Of a DNA stretch of 29,365 nucleotides, positions 6,776 through 13,574 are shown piece after piece (position 1 is the stretch's first letter; every line of letters starts with the position of its first letter). Source of the stretch: an uncultured Bacteroidales bacterium (GTDB lineage: Bacteria; Bacteroidota; Bacteroidia; Bacteroidales; UBA3663); contig CALBPV010000013.1 of assembly GCA_937899265.1 (NCBI GenBank), forward strand, positions 1 to 29,365, written 5' to 3'. The notes under the pieces are model-generated. The model did not search any database. It worked only from the letters and a program-made list of their open reading frames with translations, and was not told the DNA's origin. A program made the translations under genes and the position numbers.

Positions 6776-7807
6776 CCCCCAGATACCCAAACCCGAAGAA
6801 ACATAATACTGCGTGCGGCCCTTCGTGTAGGGGCCGAACGCATCCTCAAAGATGGCATCGGTAATCCAGCTGATGGGCCACATCTGCCCGTAGTGGGTGT
6901 GACCTGAGAACTGGAAATCGATGCCTGCTTTTTGCGCTTCCTCCAGCCGGTAAGGCTGATGGTCGAGCAGAATGGTGAAGCGCGACGGGTCGCATTGCAG
7001 GGCCAAGGTCTCCAGCGGTGTGCGGGCTTTGTTGGTATCGTCGTCGCGGCCTATGATGTTGATGCCCATCGTCCGGACCGTCTCGTCACGCAGGAGGTTG
7101 ATGCCTGCATCCTGATAGAACTGCATGGAATTGCCCACTCCGCGCAGGTATTCGTGGTTGCCGAGACAGGCATAAATGGGACAGCCCAATTGGGCGAACA
7201 TCTGGTCCATCCGCTGTACTGCCACAGCGCGGTGGGAACCGTCGATGATGTCGCCGGCAATGAGCACCATGTCGGGCTTCTCCACATAAATCATGTCGAG
7301 CCAACGCTGAAATTCCGCCTTGCGGTTCACGTAGCCCAAGTGCAAATCCGATGCCAACACTATCGTCAGCGGACGTTCCAGCGGTTTGTCGGTCTCCATG
7401 GTCAGGGGCACACGCACCTTATTATAATAATGTATGTTGCCGTAGATGAAAAGCACCGCCATTACGCCCACCACGGTGAGCGTACCGGCCCAGCTGTCGT
7501 TGAGGAACGAGGACGGCACCAGCCGAACCAAGCGTCCGATGTCCAACAACAGGAAAATCATCACCGCATAAAGCAGCCAGAATATCCACGAAGCCCCACC
7601 CTGATAAATGGTGACGGCCATCGGGAACGGCAGGGCATCGATATTGAGCACAAAGGCTGCAATCAGCATCACCATTCCCAACCCGAAAAGCACGGCACAG
7701 GCCAGTTTGCCGGCCGGAACCAGCGGCACGATGCGGAAAATATGCCAGCCGACATACACAGCGCCCAGCAGGGGCAGCAACGTAAATGCCAAAATCCAAA
7801 GTTTCAC
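6716..7807 (-). CDS. Membrane-anchored metallophosphoesterase
   Basis: The 363-residue protein has an N-terminal membrane region with about four hydrophobic segments (about 4-20, 35-55, 72-90 and 108-124) and a C-terminal calcineurin-like phosphoesterase domain. The metal-binding motifs are complete: DLH (154-156), GD (185-186), GNHE (216-219), DHQP (282-285) and GHTH (302-305). This is the architecture of YkuE/YaeI-like enzymes, some of which act on envelope lipids such as UDP-diacylglucosamine, but the substrate cannot be inferred here. Translation appears to begin at GTG; no ATG lies near the right place. The 3' end overlaps the flotillin gene by 60 bases on the other strand. The gene is downstream of the nitroreductase and FMN-binding genes. 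Confidence 0.86.
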   Translation of the reverse strand: MKLWILAFTLLPLLGAVYVGWHIFRIVPLVPAGKLACAVLFGLGMVMLIAAFVLNIDALPFPMAVTIYQGGASWIFWLLYAVMIFLLLDIGRLVRLVPSSFLNDSWAGTLTVVGVMAVLFIYGNIHYYNKVRVPLTMETDKPLERPLTIVLASDLHLGYVNRKAEFQRWLDMIYVEKPDMVLIAGDIIDGSHRAVAVQRMDQMFAQLGCPIYACLGNHEYLRGVGNSMQFYQDAGINLLRDETVRTMGINIIGRDDDTNKARTPLETLALQCDPSRFTILLDHQPYRLEEAQKAGIDFQFSGHTHYGQMWPISWITDAIFEDAFGPYTKGRTQYYVSSGLGIWGSPFRIGTRSEFVVLTLLPR

Positions 7808-7856
7808 AGTCTGTCTTTTTTTTATGCAGAAACCCTAAGGATTCTTCTATTAATCA

Positions 7857-7947
7857 AGAATTAACAAATCTTCCCTCAACAAAAGGAAAAAAATTCTCAA
7901 ATTCTCAAATTCTTGATAAAAATCAGAATTAACAAATCTTCCCTCAA
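7857..7947. repeat. Two perfect 23-bp direct repeats flanking a TTCTCAAA tandem
   Basis: A 23-base sequence beginning AGAATTAACAAATCT occurs identically at 7857-7879 and 7925-7947, starting 68 bases apart. Between them AAATTCTC is tandemly repeated (7891-7910). TCAAGAATT (7854-7862) also has an inverted copy at 7908-7916. The block fills most of the 156-base gap between the FMN-binding gene and the metallophosphoesterase gene and is far more AT-rich than its flanks. It may be a dispersed intergenic repeat or a regulatory segment; the window holds no other copy that I noticed. Confidence 0.8.
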
Positions 7948-7963
7948 ACAGATACATAATGCC

Positions 7964-8566
7964 TCACGCCCGTTTTTTCCGGGTAACAATGAAGAAGAGG
8001 AGTAGGAGGAGAACGGCAGCGCAGAGGGTCCACAGGATGGGGCCGAAGGAGGGGCCGTCGTCATCGCCGGCGAGAGCGGCGAGTTTTTGCGTTTCGCAGT
8101 AGTTGAGGGCCAGGCGCACATTCTCGAGAATCGCCGTGCTGGAAAAGGTGGCACCCGAGACGGCATCGACCTTCAACTCGGCGGCCTCGGCCACAGAAAG
8201 TCCGTTCCAGGCATCGAACAACCCTGCGGCAGACACTTTACGGATGTAGCCGCGGCTCTCATGATTGTTGAGCAGACGTACCGACTCCACTTTTCCGCGG
8301 ACAACAGCCACCTCGACGGGAGTCACATCGCGGTAGCCCTTGATGTCGCGTCCCAAGCGGACGGAGTTGACAAAGACGGTGTCGCCCGAGAGACGGTAAA
8401 TCTCTGTGCTGTCGGGATTGAGCAAAGGCTGTACATCGTGAGGCCGTCCGTGATGGCTGTGGAAACTCGAATCGGGACGTTGGGAAACCTCTTGGGCTTG
8501 GAGTGAAGGGAAAATGCAGGCCAACAATGCTGCGGCCGAAAGGAAGAGAATATGATACGATTTCAT
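7964..8566 (-). CDS. Exported, membrane-anchored FMN-binding domain protein (flavinylation site)
   Basis: The 200-residue protein has a signal-peptide-like N-terminus (1-24, ending SLQAQ), an FMN-binding domain (about 60-158; PF04205 type) and a C-terminal membrane helix (176-195) followed by the basic tail RKKRA. The domain includes DAVSGATFS; the threonine of SGAT, Thr140, matches the residue to which ApbE attaches FMN in NqrC/RnfG-like proteins. Topology puts the FMN domain outside the cytoplasmic membrane, so the protein probably carries electrons there. No ApbE, Nqr/Rnf subunit or other flavinylated partner is in view. It follows the nitroreductase gene by 38 bases. The electron donor and acceptor are unknown. 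Confidence 0.82.
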   Translation of the reverse strand: MKSYHILFLSAAALLACIFPSLQAQEVSQRPDSSFHSHHGRPHDVQPLLNPDSTEIYRLSGDTVFVNSVRLGRDIKGYRDVTPVEVAVVRGKVESVRLLNNHESRGYIRKVSAAGLFDAWNGLSVAEAAELKVDAVSGATFSSTAILENVRLALNYCETQKLAALAGDDDGPSFGPILWTLCAAVLLLLLFFIVTRKKRA

Positions 8567-8570
8567 GACC

Positions 8571-8600
8571 GTTCAAAAGTGTTCAAAAGTGTTCAAAAAA
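8571..8600. repeat. Triple 10-bp tandem repeat before the FMN-binding gene
   Basis: GTTCAAAAGT is repeated head to tail three times (8571-8580, 8581-8590, and 8591-8600 with the last two bases changed). It fills almost the whole gap between the nitroreductase stop and the FMN-binding gene start, so it lies in the leader of the latter. Copy number might vary by slippage and could affect translation. Confidence 0.8.
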
Positions 8601-8604
8601 AATA

Positions 8605-9126
8605 TCAGTGCAACCCGCGGACTTTCTCCCAGGAGAGTTTTTCCGGGTCGTAGGGCTTGCGCTCCTCGTCGGGATGGCCGAGGGCGAGCACACAGAGGGT
8701 CTCGGTTCCTTCAGGCAGTGAAAGGATACGGGCACAATTGGCGGAAGCAGGCTGTCCGGCCTCGTCATCGCGCAGACGCATCTGAATCCAAACGCTGCCC
8801 AACCCGAGGTCCTGAGCCTGAAGCTGCATGATGACGGCAGCTATGGAGAGGTCTTCAATCCAAGTGTCGGAGTCGGCGGGATTGGCCGTCACGGCAATGG
8901 CTGCTGCTGCACCAGCAAGGGGGAGGGCACCCTGCGCTTTGGCCCGGGAGAGAGCTTCGAGGGTGGCTTTGTCTTCGACAACGACGAAACGCCACGGGTT
9001 CTTGCGTTTGCCGGCGGGAGACATCAGTCCGGCTTCGAGAATGAGTCTTAACTGGTCGGAGGAAACCGGTTCGCCGGTGAACTTGCGATAGGAACGGCGA
9101 CGCTGAACAAGTTGATGAAAATCCAT
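8605..9126 (-). CDS. Nitroreductase family protein (FMN-dependent)
   Basis: From the ATG at 9126 the protein is 173 residues and opens with the nitroreductase N-terminus MDFHQLVQRRRSYRKFTGEP, whose RRRSYRKF segment contacts FMN phosphate. Further family features are SPAGKRKNPWRFVVVED, the helix EDLSIAAVIMQLQAQDLGLGSVWIQ, and the C-terminal LALGHPDEERKPY. Such enzymes use NAD(P)H to reduce nitro groups, quinones or flavins; the physiological substrate is not predictable. A longer start upstream would add residues with no family match and would cross the promoter. A good promoter lies just upstream. It is the first gene of a likely three-gene set with the FMN-binding protein and the metallophosphoesterase. 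Confidence 0.88.
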   Translation of the reverse strand: MDFHQLVQRRRSYRKFTGEPVSSDQLRLILEAGLMSPAGKRKNPWRFVVVEDKATLEALSRAKAQGALPLAGAAAAIAVTANPADSDTWIEDLSIAAVIMQLQAQDLGLGSVWIQMRLRDDEAGQPASANCARILSLPEGTETLCVLALGHPDEERKPYDPEKLSWEKVRGLH

Positions 9127-9173
9127 TGGAAAAATCTGAGTTGTTTTATATGTTTTGTGTTGAAATGTTGCGG

Positions 9174-9204
9174 CAAATATAGATAAAATTCGCGAATTGA
9201 CCAA
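9174..9204 (-). promoter_or_regulatory. Bacteroidota promoter for the nitroreductase gene
   Basis: On the minus strand TATATTTG (9174-9181) matches the -7 consensus and a TTG at 9202-9204 is exactly 20 bases upstream. The predicted leader is about 40 bases. This supports the ATG at 9126 as the true start of the nitroreductase. Confidence 0.68.
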
Positions 9205-9265
9205 ATTTTTTGGTTAAAAATTGCAATATTGAGGGTTCGGGAGCCGAGATGTCAGAAATTTTCAA

Positions 9266-9273
9266 TATCTTTG
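9266..9273 (+). promoter_or_regulatory. Bacteroidota -7 box for the foldase/envelope operon
   Basis: TATCTTTG ends 21 bases before the ATG at 9295 and is divergent from the nitroreductase promoter. No TTG occurs at the ideal -33 distance. It probably starts the long plus-strand transcript that begins with the parvulin gene. Confidence 0.6.
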
Positions 9274-9294
9274 CGCGGAATTTTTTAATTAAAT

Positions 9295-11274
9295 ATGAGC
9301 ATGAAACGTACATCTCTGATAGGATTGACAGCACTGATGGCTGTCGCCAACTTGCAGGCTGCCGACAACGACCCTGTGGTAATGACTGTGGCGGGCAAGG
9401 ACGTAAAAGCCTCCGAGTTTGAATATTTCTACACCAAAAACGACCAGGAAGAACTGGCCGAGAAGAAAACGTTCGACGAATATATCGACCTCTTCATCAA
9501 CTACAAGCTGAAAGTGGCCGAGGCTGCAGCTCGCGGCGTAGATACCACCAAAGCCTTCCGCGACGAGTTGGCGGGCTACCGCAAACAACTGGTCGAGCCC
9601 TACATGAAGGGCGAAGACTGGCACGACACGCTGGTGTTTGAGTTTGTGGAAAGAAACAAATACAAAGTTCACGCCCAGCATATTCTCCTCATGACGGACC
9701 GGCAGGCCAACGAAGAACAGGTGGCCCGCAAGAAAGCCCGCATTTACGAGCTCAAGCGGGAGGCCGAAGCCGGAGCCGACTTCGACAGCCTGGCTCGTGC
9801 CAACAGCGAAGAACCCGGTGCCGCACAGCGTGCCGGCGACTTGGGATATTTCTCGGCCGGACAGATGGTCTATCCCTTCGAGACGGTGTGCTACACCACT
9901 CCCGTCGGTGGATACGGGGTGTGCCGTTCACAATATGGATTCCACTTGGTGAAAGTCATCGACCGCTCGCCCAAGAGCGAACAGCGTCAGGTGGCCCACA
10001 TCATGAAAACCTTCCCCCGACCCCAGACAGCCGACAAGATGTTGCAGACACGCCTTGAGATGGACTCGCTCTACACGCTCCTGCAGCAGGGAGCCGACTT
10101 TGCCCAACTGGCAACCGAGAACAGCGACGACCAATACACGGCACGCGACGGAGGTCAGTATCCCTGGCTTGACGACACGGCACGCTTCCCCGAGGAATGG
10201 ATGCAAGCGGCCTTCTCGCTGAAACAGGAAGGCGACTATTCGAAACCTTTCCGCACGGCCTACGGCTGGCACATCGTGAAACTCAACGGCATACGCAAAG
10301 ACGCGCCCGTGACCTCACAGATGAGGGACGAACTGCGTCAGCAACTGCCGGCAGACCCCGAACGTGCCAAGGTGGGGAAAGCCATGATGCTGCGCCAGTG
10401 GAAGAATGAGAACAACTTCAGAGAGGATGCCAAAATGTTCGACAAAATCTGCAAACTGAGTGCCGACACCACCCTCAGCCGTCAGACCTGGAACGACAAG
10501 ATGGCCAAGAACAAAAAGCCGCTTTTCACCATCAACGGCGAGAAATATGCAGCCAAGGACCTTGTGGAGCATGTGCCCGCAGGAACAGAACCCCGCTGGA
10601 TGGACATCCGCGAACTCGTGGATGCCTGGGAGGATGAAGCCGTCGAGGCATATCAGGAAGCCCATTTGGCCGAAAAATATCCCGACTTTGCCCACCTCTA
10701 TCAGGAATACCACGACGGCATCATGCTCTTCGATGTGGCCGGCAAGGAAGTGTGGGACAAAGCGGCCCAGGACAGCGCAGGACTCCACAACTATTTCATG
10801 GAGCACCGCAGAAAATACGATTGGGACAAACCCCGTTTCCGAGGAGCCTTCATCGAATGTGCCGACGACTCCGCACTGGTGGCCAAACTCAAGGACCTCT
10901 ACGAACACAACGACTGGAAGAGAGCCGCCGATCTGGTGCGCCTCGAAGTCCTCACCGACACCCTGCTTACGCCCGACCCCAAACATCCGAAATTCCACAT
11001 CGTGAACGGACTTTACAGCATCGGCGAGAATCAGACCGTCGATATCCAGCAGTTGGGGCAGCAGCCCGATGTCATACAAGCTCCCCGTCAGGACATGCCC
11101 GTCAGAATGACCTACGGCAAAGTGTTGCCCACAGGCCCCGACAGTGAAGACGACGTGAGAGCACTCGTGATAGGCGACTACCAGGCCGAACTCGAAGACA
11201 AATGGGTGGCCAGCCTGCGCGAGAAATACTCCTGGACCATCAATCAACCCGAACTTGACAAACTGCGCAAATAA
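9295..11274 (+). CDS. Periplasmic parvulin-type peptidyl-prolyl isomerase with two PpiC domains
   Basis: The 659-residue protein has a signal peptide (KRTSLIGLTALMAVANLQA) and an N-terminal chaperone-like region (about 25-120). Two parvulin PPIase domains follow, at about 125-222 (VHAQHILLMTD to YGFHLVKVID) and 232-333 (QVAHIMKTF to YGWHIVKLNG). The C-terminal region of about 320 residues has no domain I recognise. It is probably a foldase or chaperone for outer-membrane or periplasmic proteins. Two ATGs lie 6 bases apart (9295 and 9301); the second would also serve and keeps the whole signal peptide. The gene heads a run of three foldase-like genes and overlaps the next by 20 bases. Confidence 0.88.
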   Translation: MSMKRTSLIGLTALMAVANLQAADNDPVVMTVAGKDVKASEFEYFYTKNDQEELAEKKTFDEYIDLFINYKLKVAEAAARGVDTTKAFRDELAGYRKQLVEPYMKGEDWHDTLVFEFVERNKYKVHAQHILLMTDRQANEEQVARKKARIYELKREAEAGADFDSLARANSEEPGAAQRAGDLGYFSAGQMVYPFETVCYTTPVGGYGVCRSQYGFHLVKVIDRSPKSEQRQVAHIMKTFPRPQTADKMLQTRLEMDSLYTLLQQGADFAQLATENSDDQYTARDGGQYPWLDDTARFPEEWMQAAFSLKQEGDYSKPFRTAYGWHIVKLNGIRKDAPVTSQMRDELRQQLPADPERAKVGKAMMLRQWKNENNFREDAKMFDKICKLSADTTLSRQTWNDKMAKNKKPLFTINGEKYAAKDLVEHVPAGTEPRWMDIRELVDAWEDEAVEAYQEAHLAEKYPDFAHLYQEYHDGIMLFDVAGKEVWDKAAQDSAGLHNYFMEHRRKYDWDKPRFRGAFIECADDSALVAKLKDLYEHNDWKRAADLVRLEVLTDTLLTPDPKHPKFHIVNGLYSIGENQTVDIQQLGQQPDVIQAPRQDMPVRMTYGKVLPTGPDSEDDVRALVIGDYQAELEDKWVASLREKYSWTINQPELDKLRK

Positions 11275-12118
11275 ACCCGTCCTGCCGTTGCTCGCTGTGC
11301 TCGGCGGTCTGGCTGTTGCTTCCTGCGAGAGTCTCTCCGACAGGAACGTGATGGCCAGAGTAGGAGACCATACGCTCTCAAGAGCCGAGGTGGAGATGCA
11401 AATACCGCTCTCCAAAACAGGAGAAGACAGCATCGCCTTTGCACGGGAATTTATCGACAGCTGGGTGGAACGTCAGCTCTTCATGCAACAGGGTCTCAAG
11501 AACCTGCCCGACATCGGAGAGTTGGAAGCCCAAGTGAACGACTACCGGATACGGCTCATCTCGCAGGCATACGAGACACAGATTCTCTCGGAAAGAGTGG
11601 GCGAGGTGAGCGACAAGGAGTGTGAGATGTTTTGGGAGAAACACCGCCTCGAAATGCCCTCGCCGGTCGCATTGGCCGAAGGTATCACCGTGAAACTTGA
11701 CATCCGCACTGAGAAGACCCGCGACGTGCGCGGATGGCTCGAAAGCCTGGCCAGGGGAGATACCGAAGTGATGGGCGACCTGGAAGACTTCTGCCGCCAA
11801 CATGCGACGGTCTATGACAACCAATACGAGAAATGGGTCGCTCTCGACCAACTCACCGGCTACATCCCCGCCGACCTGCGCAAAGGCAAAGATTTCCTGA
11901 AACAGGGAGTCTATGAGATGAAGGACAAGGAGGCGGTCTATCTGCTCCTGGTGCGCGACTATGTGAAGGCCGGCAGTTCGCAGCCTTTCGACTATGCCAA
12001 GGACAATATCCGCGAGCTGCTCTCCCAGGAACGACGCCAGCAATTCCACAATCACTTGCTGCAGTCCCTGCTCCGGGAAGGCAAAAAGAACGGCAATGTG
12101 ACGGTCAATTACGAATAG
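11255..12118 (+). CDS. Lipoprotein with SurA-like N-domain, no PPIase domain
   Basis: The 287-residue product begins with a lipoprotein signal peptide (PVLPLLAVLGGLAVASC) with the lipobox cysteine at residue 24. The next segment, NVMARVGDHTLSRAEVEMQI, resembles the start of mature SurA/PrsA-type chaperones, and a helical chaperone-like region continues to about 130. I see no PpiC motifs in the remainder. The start is the TTG at 11255, the only one giving a complete signal peptide with a positive residue; it overlaps the upstream foldase gene by 20 bases, which suggests translational coupling. Position between two parvulin genes points to a role in outer-membrane protein biogenesis, possibly as a membrane-tethered chaperone. 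The function is inferred. Confidence 0.75.
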   Translation: MTNCANKPVLPLLAVLGGLAVASCESLSDRNVMARVGDHTLSRAEVEMQIPLSKTGEDSIAFAREFIDSWVERQLFMQQGLKNLPDIGELEAQVNDYRIRLISQAYETQILSERVGEVSDKECEMFWEKHRLEMPSPVALAEGITVKLDIRTEKTRDVRGWLESLARGDTEVMGDLEDFCRQHATVYDNQYEKWVALDQLTGYIPADLRKGKDFLKQGVYEMKDKEAVYLLLVRDYVKAGSSQPFDYAKDNIRELLSQERRQQFHNHLLQSLLREGKKNGNVTVNYE

Positions 12119-12139
12119 AAGAAACAGTTCAGAACTTAA

Positions 12140-13522
12140 ATGAAACATATATTTTCAGCAATTTTAGGTCTTGCAGCACTGTGGCCCGCCCAACAGGGGA
12201 CGGCACAGGAAGCCGACAATGTGGTAGATGAAATCATCTGGGTCGTGGGCGACGAAGCCATACTGCGCTCGGAGGTGGAGAACGAACGCAAACGCATGCT
12301 CTATCAGGGCGAGAAAATTGACGGCGACCCCTACACCGTCATTCCCGAAGAAATCGCCATCCAGAAACTTTTCCTCAACCAGGCTCAACTCGACTCCATC
12401 GATGTGCCCTACGATCAAGTGGACGGTGCTGTAGAGAGCCGTCTCAATATGTTCATCGCACAAGTGGGCTCAAAAGAGAAACTCGAGGAATACATGGACA
12501 AGCCCCTGTCGGAAATCCGTCAGGAATGGCGCACGCAGATGAGAAATATGCGTATCGTGCAGCAAATGCGAGCCAAACTCACCGAGGACGTGCAGGCCAC
12601 GCCCGGCGAAGTGCGCAGCTTCTACGACCGTCTGCCGGCCGACTCGATTCCTTTTGTGCCCACGCAGGTGGAGGTGCAGATTATCACCATGCAGCCCCGC
12701 ATCGCCCAGAGCACCATCGACAACATCAAGGCACGTCTGCGTGACTACACCCAACGCGTCACCTCCGGCGAGTCGCAGTTCTCCACGCTCGCCATCCTCT
12801 ACTCCGAAGACCCCGGTTCGGCAGCCAACGGCGGTGAGTTGGGCTTCAACACCCGCAATGCCTATGTGCCCGAATTCGCCACGGTGGCTTTCCAGCTCAA
12901 AGATCCCACCAAGGTGTCGCGTATTGTCGAGACGGAATACGGCTACCACATCATCCAGCTCATCGAACGCCGTGGTGACCGTGCCAACTTCCGTCACATC
13001 CTCCTCTCGCCCAAACCGACAAACAAAGAGCTGAGGGACACCCGTCTCACGATGGACACCATACGCGCCAAAATCGACTCCAACCTCGTGACTTTCGAAC
13101 AGGCAGCCCGCGTAGTGTCGGCCGACAAAGCCACCCGCAACTCGGGAGGTCTCATGACCACCACATCGGAAGACGGCAGCAACACCGGACGTATCGCCAT
13201 GGACCAGCTGCCCGCCGAGGTGGCCCGACAGGTGGCATCGATGAAGGTGGGCGAGATTTCGCAACCGTTCCAGATGAAGGATTCCAAGAAGAACGTCGAT
13301 CAGATAGCCATCGTCCGCCTCAAGAACCGCATCGAGGGACACAAAGCCAACTTCTCGGACGATTATCAGGTGATACGCGACCTCTACCAGCAACAGCTCA
13401 CCGAAAAAATCATCGACGACTTCATCCGTCAGAAACAGCGCGAGACTTATGTCCGCATCCGTCCGGGGTGGGACAAAGGCGACTTCAAATATCCGGGTTG
13501 GGGCAAATCGACGGTCAAATAA
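12140..13522 (+). CDS. surA: SurA-like periplasmic chaperone/peptidyl-prolyl isomerase
   Basis: The 460-residue protein has a signal peptide (about 1-23), a SurA N-terminal chaperone region (VDEIIWVVGDEAILRSEVE onward, about 28-165) and two parvulin domains at about 175-278 and 283-395. The first has EDPGSAANGGELGF and YGYHIIQLIERRGD; the second is more diverged (FRHILLSP). A C-terminal helix-rich tail completes the SurA layout. SurA escorts unfolded outer-membrane proteins across the periplasm to the BAM complex. It starts 21 bases after the lipoprotein gene and is 52 bases before an OstA/LptA-like gene, a grouping reminiscent of the surA-lptD neighbourhood in Proteobacteria. Confidence 0.9.
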   Translation: MKHIFSAILGLAALWPAQQGTAQEADNVVDEIIWVVGDEAILRSEVENERKRMLYQGEKIDGDPYTVIPEEIAIQKLFLNQAQLDSIDVPYDQVDGAVESRLNMFIAQVGSKEKLEEYMDKPLSEIRQEWRTQMRNMRIVQQMRAKLTEDVQATPGEVRSFYDRLPADSIPFVPTQVEVQIITMQPRIAQSTIDNIKARLRDYTQRVTSGESQFSTLAILYSEDPGSAANGGELGFNTRNAYVPEFATVAFQLKDPTKVSRIVETEYGYHIIQLIERRGDRANFRHILLSPKPTNKELRDTRLTMDTIRAKIDSNLVTFEQAARVVSADKATRNSGGLMTTTSEDGSNTGRIAMDQLPAEVARQVASMKVGEISQPFQMKDSKKNVDQIAIVRLKNRIEGHKANFSDDYQVIRDLYQQQLTEKIIDDFIRQKQRETYVRIRPGWDKGDFKYPGWGKSTVK

Positions 13523-13574
13523 GCGCCCGTCGCCCCCCCCCTTCAGCACTTTCGAGACACAGAGACAGACGTCA

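Noticed and set aside
9127..9204. Upstream extension of the nitroreductase to a start near 9204
   Set aside because: The extra residues do not match the family, and the segment contains a well-spaced promoter for the gene.
13533..13541. Run of nine cytosines between surA and the OstA-like gene as a phase-variation switch
   Set aside because: It lies outside both accepted reading frames, so slippage would not shift either protein. A small effect on the leader is possible but nothing supports it.
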